From an uncultured bacterium (GTDB lineage: Bacteria; Planctomycetota; UBA1135; GCA-002686595), in the NCBI GenBank assembly GCA_905480285.1, contig CAJQPT010000033.1, positions 1 through 53,952 on the forward strand: DNA of 53,952 nucleotides, given 5' to 3'. Under the pieces are notes generated by a model. The model saw only the letters and a program-made list of their open reading frames with translations. It was not told the origin of the DNA and did not search any database. Shown here piece by piece: positions 41,460-49,809 of the stretch. Each line of letters starts with the position of its first letter. Position 1 is the stretch's first letter. A program made the translations under genes and the position numbers.

Positions 41460-43412
41460 TCAGCGGGCGGCGAGGGCGTCCATCACGCTGTTCCGACCGC
41501 CGTCCTCGCACTGGGGCGGATCGGCCATCAGGACCGTGTGGCACCAGCCGGAGACGTGTCCCTCGTTCTGGGCACCGGGGAGTTGCCCCCGGCTCCGCTC
41601 CGTGGTCCCGTCCTCGGGGTTGGCGAGCAGCAGCGCGGTCAGCAGCTGACAGGCGAAGAAGCCGCCCTCTTCCGTGGTGTGGTAGTAGACCTCCGCGCGC
41701 GCCCAGCTCGGAATCCCCGCGAGCCAGACGGGTCCGCCGCCGGTCGTCAGGTTGTTGTTCACACCGCAGGCGAAGAAGCCCAGGGATGCCAGGGGCGTGC
41801 CCTGGTACGGGGAGCCCACGCTCTGGATCCTGCGCGGCCCCTCGGCCCGGTCGAGGGGGCTCTGGTAGTAGGTCAGCAGGTGGAGCGCGGCGTTGCCTCC
41901 TTGGCTGTGAGCCACGACCCCGAAGGACGTGTAGGCCGAGGCCTGATTGGCGATGCGCCGCGCGAACTGGTCATGACTCCGGTTCTGCGACGTGTCCTGG
42001 AAGACGAAGAGCGGGGCGCTGAAGTCCGAGGTCGGGAAGGGATTCCCGGAGGCGCAGTACCCATGGGAGAGCACCAATCCGGGGTTCGGGAGGATCGGCG
42101 AGATCAGGACGGCCGTGGTGGGTGTCGGGGGCGCCGAGGCGTTCGCCGTGACCCCGAAGAGTGACTCCGGAGCGACCAGCCCACGGCCCGCGAGGGGCGG
42201 CAGGGCCCCGGTCGGCACCGGCAGCATCTCCGCGCGAGCGAGGACGCCGAGGTGGTCGGGGTCCTGGACGCGCACGTTCCTCAGCTCGAGGGGCGGCCGA
42301 AGCCCTGCGTGGGAGAACCACCCGGCGTCGAGCCAGAGAGAGAGGTTCCAGTGGCCCGCCTGGCGAGCGTCCGCCCGCGGGGCGTCGATGCGTGAGAGCC
42401 AGGTCATGGGCCGGGCGGCGCCCGAGGCGTCGTGGGCCCAGACCTCCGCGGAGACCTGTAGCCGCCGCGGGTCGCCGAGCATGACCGCGTCCAGATCCAA
42501 CCGTAGACGCCGCGCGTCCAGCACCTCACTTTGGACGCCGCCTGTCAGCACGACCGCGGGCTCGTCCACCGTGAAGGTCACCCGGGTCGTCCGAAGGAAG
42601 CGCGTGCCCCCCTGGGTCCCCGCGAGCTCGACGCGGGCCGTGAAGTCTCCGCTCATCTCCGCCGGCAGAAGGACACCAAAGCGTCCGTCCCCTGCGGCCC
42701 CGTCGCCGCTCAGCCCATCGTCCGCCAGCCGGAGCCGGGTCGAGCCGGTGGGCCCTGCGACCTCGGCCCAGGCGCGATCCACCACGGGCACCGGAGGCTC
42801 GACCCCCACCCCGCTGTGGTTCCACTCCACCTGCGCCGCGAGAGCGAAGGGCCGTCCCACCACAAGCTCGTGGCTGTCGATGAACGCCGCGGCGGTCAGC
42901 TCCTGATGATCTCGCACCACGAGCCGCGCTCGCGGCGGCTCCGGCGCCGCCGCGAAGCGCACCGTCACCCGCGCCTCTCCACCCCGACGCAGGCCAACGT
43001 CCCACCGCTGCACCTCCTCGCCGCCGGCCTCAGGCGATAGCACCTGATCCGAGCGCACGGCGCCGCCACGCCCATGGAGCAACCGGCGCCCCCGGACCGC
43101 GAGCTCGATCTCCATGCCGCCGGCGCCGTGGGCCTGCAAGGCGAGCGCGAGGGGTCCAGGGGCCACCGGGAGCGCGGCCTCACTCCGCCAGCCGCCCGCT
43201 CCATCCGCGGTCCACTCCAGCTCGAAGAGCGCCGCGCGAGATCGGACCGCCCCGGCCGCGGGCTCGGGCAATCGCAGCAGCCCGCTCTCGATGTCCGAGG
43301 CCGGCGCCGCGACCTGCCGTGGCGCGGGACCGTCGCCCCACGTCTGGGCCAGCAGCGGCGATGCTGCGCAGAAGAGGGCGAGCGAGGAGAGGTAGAGCTG
43401 GTGTCGAAGCAT
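41460..43412 (-). CDS. Secreted alpha/beta-hydrolase (lipase-like) with N-terminal beta domains
   Basis: 650 residues from ATG 43412. A signal peptide (LYLSSLALFCAASPLLAQ) shows export. Residues ~40-420 are beta-rich with repeated Ig-like or anchor-type blocks, including a RLRLADDGLSGDGAAGDGRFGVLLP calcium-loop-like stretch and a following TARVELAG strand. The C-terminal 220 residues hold an alpha/beta-hydrolase: PGLVLSHGYCASGNPF, FGVVAHSQGGNAALHLLTYY (nucleophile Ser in HSQGG), SVGSPYQGTPLASLG, and a late His in NEGHVSGWCH. This resembles the 'conditioned medium factor'-type proteins with an anchor domain and lipase. Substrate unknown. A CCCTAGACT box lies about 40 bases upstream. Confidence 0.8.
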   Translation of the reverse strand: MLRHQLYLSSLALFCAASPLLAQTWGDGPAPRQVAAPASDIESGLLRLPEPAAGAVRSRAALFELEWTADGAGGWRSEAALPVAPGPLALALQAHGAGGMEIELAVRGRRLLHGRGGAVRSDQVLSPEAGGEEVQRWDVGLRRGGEARVTVRFAAAPEPPRARLVVRDHQELTAAAFIDSHELVVGRPFALAAQVEWNHSGVGVEPPVPVVDRAWAEVAGPTGSTRLRLADDGLSGDGAAGDGRFGVLLPAEMSGDFTARVELAGTQGGTRFLRTTRVTFTVDEPAVVLTGGVQSEVLDARRLRLDLDAVMLGDPRRLQVSAEVWAHDASGAARPMTWLSRIDAPRADARQAGHWNLSLWLDAGWFSHAGLRPPLELRNVRVQDPDHLGVLARAEMLPVPTGALPPLAGRGLVAPESLFGVTANASAPPTPTTAVLISPILPNPGLVLSHGYCASGNPFPTSDFSAPLFVFQDTSQNRSHDQFARRIANQASAYTSFGVVAHSQGGNAALHLLTYYQSPLDRAEGPRRIQSVGSPYQGTPLASLGFFACGVNNNLTTGGGPVWLAGIPSWARAEVYYHTTEEGGFFACQLLTALLLANPEDGTTERSRGQLPGAQNEGHVSGWCHTVLMADPPQCEDGGRNSVMDALAAR

Positions 43413-43451
43413 GGGGAGGCAAACGGGCCCGGAGAGCATTCGGGGCCCCCC

Positions 43452-43460
43452 AGTCTAGGG
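43452..43460 (-). promoter_or_regulatory. Putative -10 element CCCTAGACT
   Basis: On the minus strand TAGACT (43457-43452) matches TANNNT and would start transcription about 33 bases before the lipase-like ATG at 43412. Confidence 0.35.
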
Positions 43461-43757
43461 CCCAGACGGCGGTATTCAGTACCTCCTTGCCCGGCTCGCT
43501 TCCTCGGAGTGCCGCAGGAGTCGCGGGACGATGCATGGGCGGCCAGGCAGGTCTCACCAGTGGCTCGAGGCCCCCACGCCGAAGTGGCGCCGCGGCCCCC
43601 CCCCGGGCAAGGGGCCTCGAGCCGTCCAGCGGGCTCCCACTCCCCCCTGAGTCGGGGGCGGTTCCCGTCGGCCGGCTCCGGGCCCTTCAGGGCGCAGCAC
43701 GCACCGATGTCGACACCTCTCCCCCCCCATCCGGTGGCATTGCCACCTGAAGGCCCT

Positions 43758-43785
43758 CTTGGCCCGACAGGAGGCCGCTTAGAAT
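43758..43785 (+). promoter_or_regulatory. Putative promoter of the HEAT-like gene
   Basis: TAGAAT (43780-43785) is a good -10 box; CTTGGC (43758-43763) lies 16 bases upstream as a poor -35. Transcription would begin near 43792, about 50 bases before the ATG. Confidence 0.4.
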
Positions 43786-43841
43786 CGCTTCGCGCCCCAA
43801 ACGCCCCTGTCGTCCTGGGGCAGCGATCGCGCAGCCTAAAC

Positions 43842-44660
43842 ATGTCGAACCTCCTCGCCCTCGCTGCGCTCATCCTCCTCCCCGCAGCGCCCCTCGACGA
43901 GTGCGAGGCGTGCCGGCGGAGCAAGGTCTGCACACCGCACAAGAACCAGGACAAGGCCGAGCTCAAGCGACTCGCTCCGCTCCTCGCGTCGAAGGACGCA
44001 GGGCAGCGCATGAGCGCGCTGAGCGTCGTCGCGGAGTTGACCGAGGAGCACGAGAATGCGCCGGGCAAGGACGTCGCCAAGGTCCTGGCCAGCGCCCTCG
44101 CCGATGACCGGCTTGAGGTCCGAGAGTTGGCCATCGAGCTGCTCGTGGACGGACAGCACGCGGACACCGCCGTGACCGCCGTCGTAGCGCAGCTGAAGTG
44201 GTTCGAGAAGAACATGTGGTCGCTCGTGGGGAGCATGACGGGGCCAGATAACGAGCACGGCACTCCCGAAGATGCCATGCAGTACCTGGAGGCCAGCATG
44301 AGGGCGTGCAGGGAGTTGCCGGACGATCGGGTGGTGAAGGCGCTCTCCTCTCTGCTCGGCGCCTACCCCGCGGAGATGCGCGGCGAGCCCGTCGCCATGG
44401 CCGCCACCCACTCGCTGCTGGAGCTCCAGACCCAAGGCGCCCTTGAGGCCGTGATCAAGCAGCTCGCCAAGGGCAAGGACACGACACGCCTGCGGAGGAT
44501 CCACATGTCTCTCGTACGAGTGGCCGACGAGAAGGAGATCGAGAAGCGCCCGGCCTTCGGGGACAAGGTGGAGCGAGAGTGGACGGTCTGGCTCCGCAAG
44601 AACAAGCGAGCCTTCCCTGCCAAGCTGGGCAAGTGGGACGGCGTGCGGGACGAGGGCTGA
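43842..44660 (+). CDS. Exported HEAT-repeat-like protein with Cys motif
   Basis: 272 residues from ATG 43842. A short signal peptide (MSNLLALAALILLPAAP) is followed at once by ECEACRRSKVC, a CxxC-x5-C arrangement that could bind metal or form disulfides. The rest is alpha-helical: KRLAPLLASKDAGQRMSALSVVAELTEE, KVLASALADDRLEVRELAIELLVDG and similar helix pairs suggest HEAT-like repeats. No enzyme motif is visible. The TMEM43-TerB gene follows after 214 bases on the same strand. Confidence 0.7.
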   Translation: MSNLLALAALILLPAAPLDECEACRRSKVCTPHKNQDKAELKRLAPLLASKDAGQRMSALSVVAELTEEHENAPGKDVAKVLASALADDRLEVRELAIELLVDGQHADTAVTAVVAQLKWFEKNMWSLVGSMTGPDNEHGTPEDAMQYLEASMRACRELPDDRVVKALSSLLGAYPAEMRGEPVAMAATHSLLELQTQGALEAVIKQLAKGKDTTRLRRIHMSLVRVADEKEIEKRPAFGDKVEREWTVWLRKNKRAFPAKLGKWDGVRDEG

Positions 44661-44719
44661 GCGAGCGAGTCGGCCACTGCCGGACCATCACCGCCCGATC
44701 CGGTCGGGATCTTCCCCCC

Positions 44720-44749
44720 TTAAGAGCGGCGCCTGAGATCTGCTAAGCT
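44720..44749 (+). promoter_or_regulatory. Weak promoter-like pair upstream of the TMEM43-TerB gene
   Basis: TTAAGA (44720-44725) and TAAGCT (44744-44749) are 18 bases apart, and the -10 is preceded by TGC as in extended -10 sites. The leader to ATG 44875 would be about 120 bases. Confidence 0.35.
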
Positions 44750-44874
44750 CGTTGGCGAGGGGCCCAGCAGGGGCCCGTTACAGACCGCAGCCACGCCCCG
44801 CGGGCGCCGGTCTGACCCGGTCCAGCCGGCTCGCCGAGCGCAGCTGGCTCCACCTTCATGCCCGGCACTTCCCC

Positions 44875-46389
44875 ATGGGATTCAGCATCGGCCTCGGCTC
44901 CCGCCGCAAGAACCGAGGAAACAGCATCGTCCTCATCCCGATGCTCATCGGAGGAGGCATCCTCGCGCTGTGGGAAAATGAGGGGCGATTCGACTACGCC
45001 GAGACCGCCGCAGACGCCCGCGCCATCTCCACCGCCAGCGACGCCCGTGGGGATGAGCCCATCTCCCTCACCGGTCCGCTCCCACCCGGCGGGACGCTGA
45101 CGCCGCTCTACCTCGAACCGCTCACCGGCTGGCACCAGGTCGTCGCGATCGCCGAGATCTATTGCTGGGACGACGAGAGCGACGAGGACGATCTCATGGA
45201 CGACATGGAGCTCGATTGGCGCGCCCACGTCCCCAGGGTGACAGAGAACAACGAGGTCACCCAACGGCTCCGCAGCGGGACCGCGCGGCTCGACCGGGTC
45301 GTGATCGGGGAGACCACCGTCGAGCCCGCCAAGCTGAAGCTCATCGACGATGACCAGGCGCTCGACCTGACCAGCTTGTCGCTGAGCACAGAGGCCGTAG
45401 AGCTCGGATTGGTGAGAGTCGGCAACCAACTAGTGAACCGGGCGCAGGCACTAGACGACCCCAAGTTAGGCGACGAGCGGGTCATCTACCGAGCCATACC
45501 AGCCGCGGCCACTGGCACCTACTTTGGTTCGATCCGAGACGGCAAGGGACACCCTCTCGACTTCGAGATCGAGCAATCGATCATCTCCGGCTTCATCGGC
45601 AACGACGGCATCTTTCACTACCTCGTCAATGGCGAGCGAGCAGAGGCCGTCCAGAAGATGGCGGCCAGCATCTCTGCCCTCAAGTGGCGCGTCCGCGGGT
45701 TCGGCATCCTCGCGGTCATCGGCGGCATTTACGTCGCGCTCAGCGCCGTCGCGAGCCTGCTCTACATGATCCCTGTCATCGGCGACCTTGCCAATGGAGC
45801 GGCCTTGGTCGTCAGCGGCGTGGTCGGCGGGACGGTCGGGCTGCTCGTGATCCTCTCCAGCGCACTCTTCCACCATCCCATCGCCCTCGTGATCCCACTT
45901 GGCGGCCTCGCTGCCGTCGCCTTGTACCTGAGGAGCCTCAAGGGCAGAGCAGCAACGAGCGCCCGTCGACGCCGCGCGGGGGCATCCAGCGCAGCCATGA
46001 GTCCTCCCGGGGAATCGTCAAGAGACCCCTTCGCCGACCGCGACCAGGCGGCCCTCGAGGCGTTGGTCCATGTCGCCATGAGCAACGGTGACATCTCCAA
46101 GCGTGAGCGCAGCTTCCTCGACCGATGGGCCGACGCCGCTGCGATCGACCAGGACACGCTGGAGCAGATGATCGAGGCAGAGGCGGCGGGAGACACGACC
46201 CACGAGCTCGCCGGGCGCGAGGACCTCGTAGACCTCATCGAGCTCGCCCTCGCCGACGGTTCGCTCTCGTCCAAGGAGATCAAGCTCCTCCGGCGCATGG
46301 CAGCCTCGATCGACATCGGCGCCCGCGACTTTCGGGCTCTGGTCCGCGAGGTCGTGGGGGCCGCCCCCATGGAGCCCGCCTCGGCCTGA
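44875..46389 (+). CDS. TMEM43 family membrane protein fused to a TerB-like domain
   Basis: 504 residues from ATG 44875. One membrane helix (about 18-33), a soluble region of about 230 residues including DWRAHVPRVTENNEVTQ and FGSIRDGKGHPLDFEIE, then three to four helices (about 275-295, 305-332, 336-352). This matches the TMEM43/LUMA layout of an N-terminal helix, a large external domain and a cluster of C-terminal helices. After a basic linker comes a TerB-like domain (about 385-495): LEALVHVAMSNGDISKRERSFLDRWA and then ELALADGSLSSKEIKLLRRMA, the paired acidic helical motifs of TerB/DjlA-type modules. TerB-like domains often link membrane proteins to stress or signalling complexes. Role here unknown. 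Confidence 0.78.
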   Translation: MGFSIGLGSRRKNRGNSIVLIPMLIGGGILALWENEGRFDYAETAADARAISTASDARGDEPISLTGPLPPGGTLTPLYLEPLTGWHQVVAIAEIYCWDDESDEDDLMDDMELDWRAHVPRVTENNEVTQRLRSGTARLDRVVIGETTVEPAKLKLIDDDQALDLTSLSLSTEAVELGLVRVGNQLVNRAQALDDPKLGDERVIYRAIPAAATGTYFGSIRDGKGHPLDFEIEQSIISGFIGNDGIFHYLVNGERAEAVQKMAASISALKWRVRGFGILAVIGGIYVALSAVASLLYMIPVIGDLANGAALVVSGVVGGTVGLLVILSSALFHHPIALVIPLGGLAAVALYLRSLKGRAATSARRRRAGASSAAMSPPGESSRDPFADRDQAALEALVHVAMSNGDISKRERSFLDRWADAAAIDQDTLEQMIEAEAAGDTTHELAGREDLVDLIELALADGSLSSKEIKLLRRMAASIDIGARDFRALVREVVGAAPMEPASA

Positions 46390-46823
46390 CCGTGGAGCGG
46401 CCGCTGGCGCGGTCACTTGTGCGGCCTTGCCGCCACCGCCCGGAGTGCGGCCCGCAGGCGAGCGCCTTCACCGGCTGGCGTCGGAGGGCACTCCAGCCCC
46501 TGAGGGCCGGAGCCGGAAGGTGCCCGTGGGCGCGCTGGTCCTCCGCATGAGCAAGGCGCTCGGGCGCGAGCCGCTCGAGAGGCTGGGCCGAACCGGTATA
46601 GATCGGCCGCTCATCTCCAGCACCTGAACGAGCAGCTCCAGCCGTGTGCTCTCGACGGCCTCGGCGCGCTCGTGCCCGATGGCAAACCGAACCCCAGCAG
46701 ATCCGCCAGGCATCGGCCGCGGCTGCGCTGGATTCCAGAGCTTGGGACCTACCCGGTCCTCATTCCGGAGTGAACGCCGCCCGTGGCCAGAGAGGCCGTG
46801 ACCCATCTAGCCGATGAAGCGGG
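46390..46823. other. Intergenic region without a recognisable gene
   Basis: 434 bases between the convergent TMEM43-TerB and AlkB-type genes. A minus-strand frame (46468-46806) and a plus-strand frame (46427-46627) are open but resemble nothing known and have no ribosome-binding site. A TATAGAT box occurs near 46597. It might be a decayed gene, but I cannot show it. Confidence 0.45.
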
Positions 46824-47867
46824 TCAAGTCGGCCGACCGGCGCCCGCGTCGAGCAGCGGGTCAACCCGCTGGAAGAAGAGCGGGGGCACCAGGGCCGTGA
46901 GCATCATCGCCGGATAGCCCGCGGGGAGCAGCGGCGCCTCGCCGGGGAGGGTGCGCAGCCGGTGGTAGGGACGGCTGGCGTTCGCGTGATGGTCCGAGTG
47001 CCGGGGGAGCTGAAACAGGTGGGCGCTGCTCACCACGTGGCTGCTGTTCCACGAGTGGTGGGGCTGCACCCGTTCGTAGCGGCCGGGGCTGAGCTCCTTG
47101 CGCGTGAGCCCGTAGTGCTCGATGTAGTCCACGGTTTCAAGCAGCAGCACGCCGAAGAGGGCCTGGCCCGCGTAGAAGGCGAAGCCCGCCGGCCCGAAGA
47201 ACCAAAGGAGCCCACCGGCGAGCGCGAGCTGGCTCAGGACCATCCGCAGCCGCCGGTCCCGCAGCGTCCACGTGATCCCGTGCTTCTCCACCCGCCGCGC
47301 CTCGAGGCGCCAGGCGCTGGGCAAGGACTGCACGATGGAGCGGACCCAGAAGGCGTACACCCACTCGCCGCGGCGAGAGGTGGCAGGGTCCTGGGGCGTG
47401 GCCGCGTTCTTGTGGTGGCCGAGCACGTGCTCCACGCAGAAGTGAGCGTAGAAGACGCTGGTCATCAGCAGCTCGCCGAGGCCCCGGTGGGCGAGCTTGC
47501 TGCGGTGCATCAGCTCGTGGGCGACGTTGATGCCGCCCGCCCCGGTGACCAGCCCCATGGAGAGGCCGAGGCCAACCCACTCGTACCCGACCGGCGGCCG
47601 CGTGTGGATCTGCACCATCGTCCAGGCCAGGACCGCCAGCTGCATGGGCGCCCACAGCTCCAGCCACAGGTCGTGGATCCGGGACTCCTTCGGCCGGGCG
47701 TCGGCCTCCGCATCATCGTCGCGTGCTGCGCCCACCAGGCGATCCCCGAGCGGGATCAGCCCGAACACGTACGCGAGCGGCAGCCAAACCCACGGCCCGC
47801 GCAGCTCCAGGGCCGCCAGGTGGACCACCGGGAGCAGATAGGCGATGGCGAATAGCAGGCGGGACAT
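46824..47867 (-). CDS. alkB: AlkB-type alkane/fatty-acid membrane hydroxylase
   Basis: 347 residues with about six hydrophobic segments. The di-iron histidine motifs are present: HELMHR, HFCVEHVLGHHKN, and LPRHSDHHANASRPY. The AlkB signature NYIEHYGL appears as DYIEHYGL, with Asp for Asn. AlkB enzymes hydroxylate terminal alkane carbons in the membrane with electrons from rubredoxin. No rubredoxin or rubredoxin reductase gene is in the window. A GGCTAGAGT box ends six bases before the ATG. Confidence 0.88.
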   Translation of the reverse strand: MSRLLFAIAYLLPVVHLAALELRGPWVWLPLAYVFGLIPLGDRLVGAARDDDAEADARPKESRIHDLWLELWAPMQLAVLAWTMVQIHTRPPVGYEWVGLGLSMGLVTGAGGINVAHELMHRSKLAHRGLGELLMTSVFYAHFCVEHVLGHHKNAATPQDPATSRRGEWVYAFWVRSIVQSLPSAWRLEARRVEKHGITWTLRDRRLRMVLSQLALAGGLLWFFGPAGFAFYAGQALFGVLLLETVDYIEHYGLTRKELSPGRYERVQPHHSWNSSHVVSSAHLFQLPRHSDHHANASRPYHRLRTLPGEAPLLPAGYPAMMLTALVPPLFFQRVDPLLDAGAGRPT

Positions 47868-47873
47868 GCCCCC

Positions 47874-47882
47874 ACTCTAGCC
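47874..47882 (-). promoter_or_regulatory. Putative -10 element GGCTAGAGT, leaderless-type
   Basis: On the minus strand TAGAGT (47879-47874) is followed by exactly six bases and the ATG at 47867. TTCGGT lies 17 bases upstream of it as a possible -35. Same geometry as the site before the SDR gene. Confidence 0.5.
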
Positions 47883-47941
47883 CTTGCCCGGGCCAAACCG
47901 AACCCGCGCAATCCGGATGCCCCCTGGAGCGAGACAGGCCC

Positions 47942-49756
47942 TCAGGGGGCCTTCAGATCGTCCAGGCCGATCCGCACCGAGGCGATCCAGGGCGGCGCTC
48001 CCTCGGTCCAGTGGCCGTAGGTGGTGGCGACGAGGGTGCCATCCTCCAGGAGCTCCAGGGCGGGGTAGGCGCAGTCGGCGCGGACGAGGTTGTCCATCAG
48101 GCGCAGGCGGAGGTCCCCCTGGCCTCCGGAGACCACGTCCTCGAAGGTGCCCACCCAGGCGACCCAGTCCCCCCAGCGCGGGCTATCGAGGCCTGTGTCC
48201 CGATAGCTGATGAAGAGCCGCCCGTCCGGCAGCTCGAGGACCTGGTGGCGGTCGCCGGTGAGGGCGCCGGAGAGGGGCCGCGGCGCGGACCAGGTGCGGC
48301 CATCGTCGGTGGACTCGATGAACTGGCTGTTGCGCTGACGGCTGTTCTCCCGGAGCAGGAGGACGGTACGCCCGTCGCGGCGGATCACGCCCGGCTCGCA
48401 GAGGTGCCCGTGGGGCCAGCGGCTGATGGCCCGCGGTGCGGACCAGGTGACGCCGGCGTCGATGGACTCGGTCTGGTAGACGGTGAAGCCCGACCAGTTG
48501 CCCCCCGGCCCGAAGAACCGGCCATCGTCGTGGAACCACGCGCAGGTGCGCCCGTCGGCCATGCGCTGGTGATCCCCCATGACCACGATGCCGCCCCAGG
48601 GCGCGTCGCCGCCCACGGGCTCGAGCTCGGTCCAGGTGCGGCCGTCGTCGGAGGAGAGCGCGCGCCGGGCGGGGAAGAGCCCCGACCACAGGATCAGGTT
48701 GGAGGCCTCCCCGTCCTGCGAGGTGATGCGCTCGATGACCGGGACCTCCATGGACGTCTTGAACGACTCGGGGAGCGGGAGGCGCTCACTCCAGGTGAGC
48801 CCGCCGTCCTCCGACCGCTTCATGCAGATGCCGCCCTTCCCGTGCCCCTTGGGGTACACGCAGAGCATCGTGCGGCCGTCGTCCAGCAGGTACGTGGTCG
48901 GGTGGCCGAGGTACTGGCCCGGGTCGCGGTCCACCATCACCAGGCGATCCTCATCGCCGGCGAGGTCCAGCTCGGGCACAGTCCATCCGCGGGAGGGCGC
49001 AGCGTGCTCTGAGAGGCGGCGCGCCTTCGCGTCCCCGCTCTCGATCCGCGCCACCAGCGCGTCGAACACGGCCTGCGCCTGGAACGCGCTCGCCTCATCC
49101 GTGGGGTGCCAGCCGTCCGTGCGCAAGGCCGAAGTGGCCACAGGCCCGCGCGCGCGGTCCGCGTCGTGCACCGCCACCAGGGGCACCCGCTGGCTGCCTG
49201 CGGTCCGCCGCGCGACCTCCGCATAGGACTCGACCATGCGGTCGAAGCCCCAGGGGTCCTCGACGCCGTAGGGATAGCTCCCATGGCTCTCCCGCAGGGC
49301 GTCGGTCCACATGGTGGCCGAGGGCTGGAGAAGGATCACGTCGGAGTCCGCGCCGCGCACGGTGGTGATCATGTCGATGAGGTTCGAGCGATACGCCCCG
49401 GGAGCGATGGCCGGAAAGTCCTCTCCCCGCGGGATGTCCACCACCGAGTCGTTGACACCAAACTGGATCACCACAACGTCAGCGTCTCGGCTGAGCACGT
49501 CCCTTCCCAGGCGGCGCAGGGCCGACGACGAGGTATCTCCGGGGCGGCCTGCGTTCTCGACCTCGATGCGCATGTCCGGGTAGCGAGCCTCGAGGAGCGC
49601 GTCCAGCCGCGCAGGCCAGGGCGTCTTGGCGTCTCGGCGCTGGGAGGTGAAGGAGTCTCCGAAGGCCACCACCCGCAGGGTCATGGGGTCCGTGACGTCT
49701 GGCGCAGGAGCCCCCGCCTGGGACGTGAGGAGGAGGAGCGGGAGAGCGAGGAGCAT
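47942..49756 (-). CDS. Secreted SGNH hydrolase-sialidase fusion
   Basis: 604 residues with a signal peptide (MLLALPLLLLTSQAGA). The first domain (about 25-250) is an SGNH/GDSL esterase: VVAFGDSFTSQ, IQFGVNDS, and ALRTDGWHPTDE with the catalytic Asp and His. The second (about 270-600) is a six-bladed-propeller sialidase-like domain with four Asp boxes (SEDGGLTWSE, SSDDGRTWTE, SIDAGVTWSA, STDDGRTWSA). Esterase plus sialidase in one chain suggests removal of O-acetyl groups from a sialic-acid-type sugar followed by its release; that order of action is inferred. It starts 53 bases after the fucosidase stop, on the same strand. Confidence 0.88.
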   Translation of the reverse strand: MLLALPLLLLTSQAGAPAPDVTDPMTLRVVAFGDSFTSQRRDAKTPWPARLDALLEARYPDMRIEVENAGRPGDTSSSALRRLGRDVLSRDADVVVIQFGVNDSVVDIPRGEDFPAIAPGAYRSNLIDMITTVRGADSDVILLQPSATMWTDALRESHGSYPYGVEDPWGFDRMVESYAEVARRTAGSQRVPLVAVHDADRARGPVATSALRTDGWHPTDEASAFQAQAVFDALVARIESGDAKARRLSEHAAPSRGWTVPELDLAGDEDRLVMVDRDPGQYLGHPTTYLLDDGRTMLCVYPKGHGKGGICMKRSEDGGLTWSERLPLPESFKTSMEVPVIERITSQDGEASNLILWSGLFPARRALSSDDGRTWTELEPVGGDAPWGGIVVMGDHQRMADGRTCAWFHDDGRFFGPGGNWSGFTVYQTESIDAGVTWSAPRAISRWPHGHLCEPGVIRRDGRTVLLLRENSRQRNSQFIESTDDGRTWSAPRPLSGALTGDRHQVLELPDGRLFISYRDTGLDSPRWGDWVAWVGTFEDVVSGGQGDLRLRLMDNLVRADCAYPALELLEDGTLVATTYGHWTEGAPPWIASVRIGLDDLKAP

Positions 49757-49809
49757 GGGGCAGGGCGTCAGGGTTCGGTGGAAGACAGTCGGCGGCTCGG
49801 GACCCGGGT

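Larger units (their letters stand above)
43413..43841. other. Divergent intergenic region with two promoter-like sites
   Basis: 429 bases between the lipase-like gene (minus) and the HEAT-like gene (plus). Besides the two promoter-like boxes listed separately I see only GC-rich sequence. Frames open across it, but none has a family signature. Confidence 0.5.

Noticed and set aside
46468-46806. Minus-strand 112-codon frame before the AlkB-type gene's stop
   Set aside because: No start signal, no family features, and it lies downstream of the AlkB stop; treated as intergenic.
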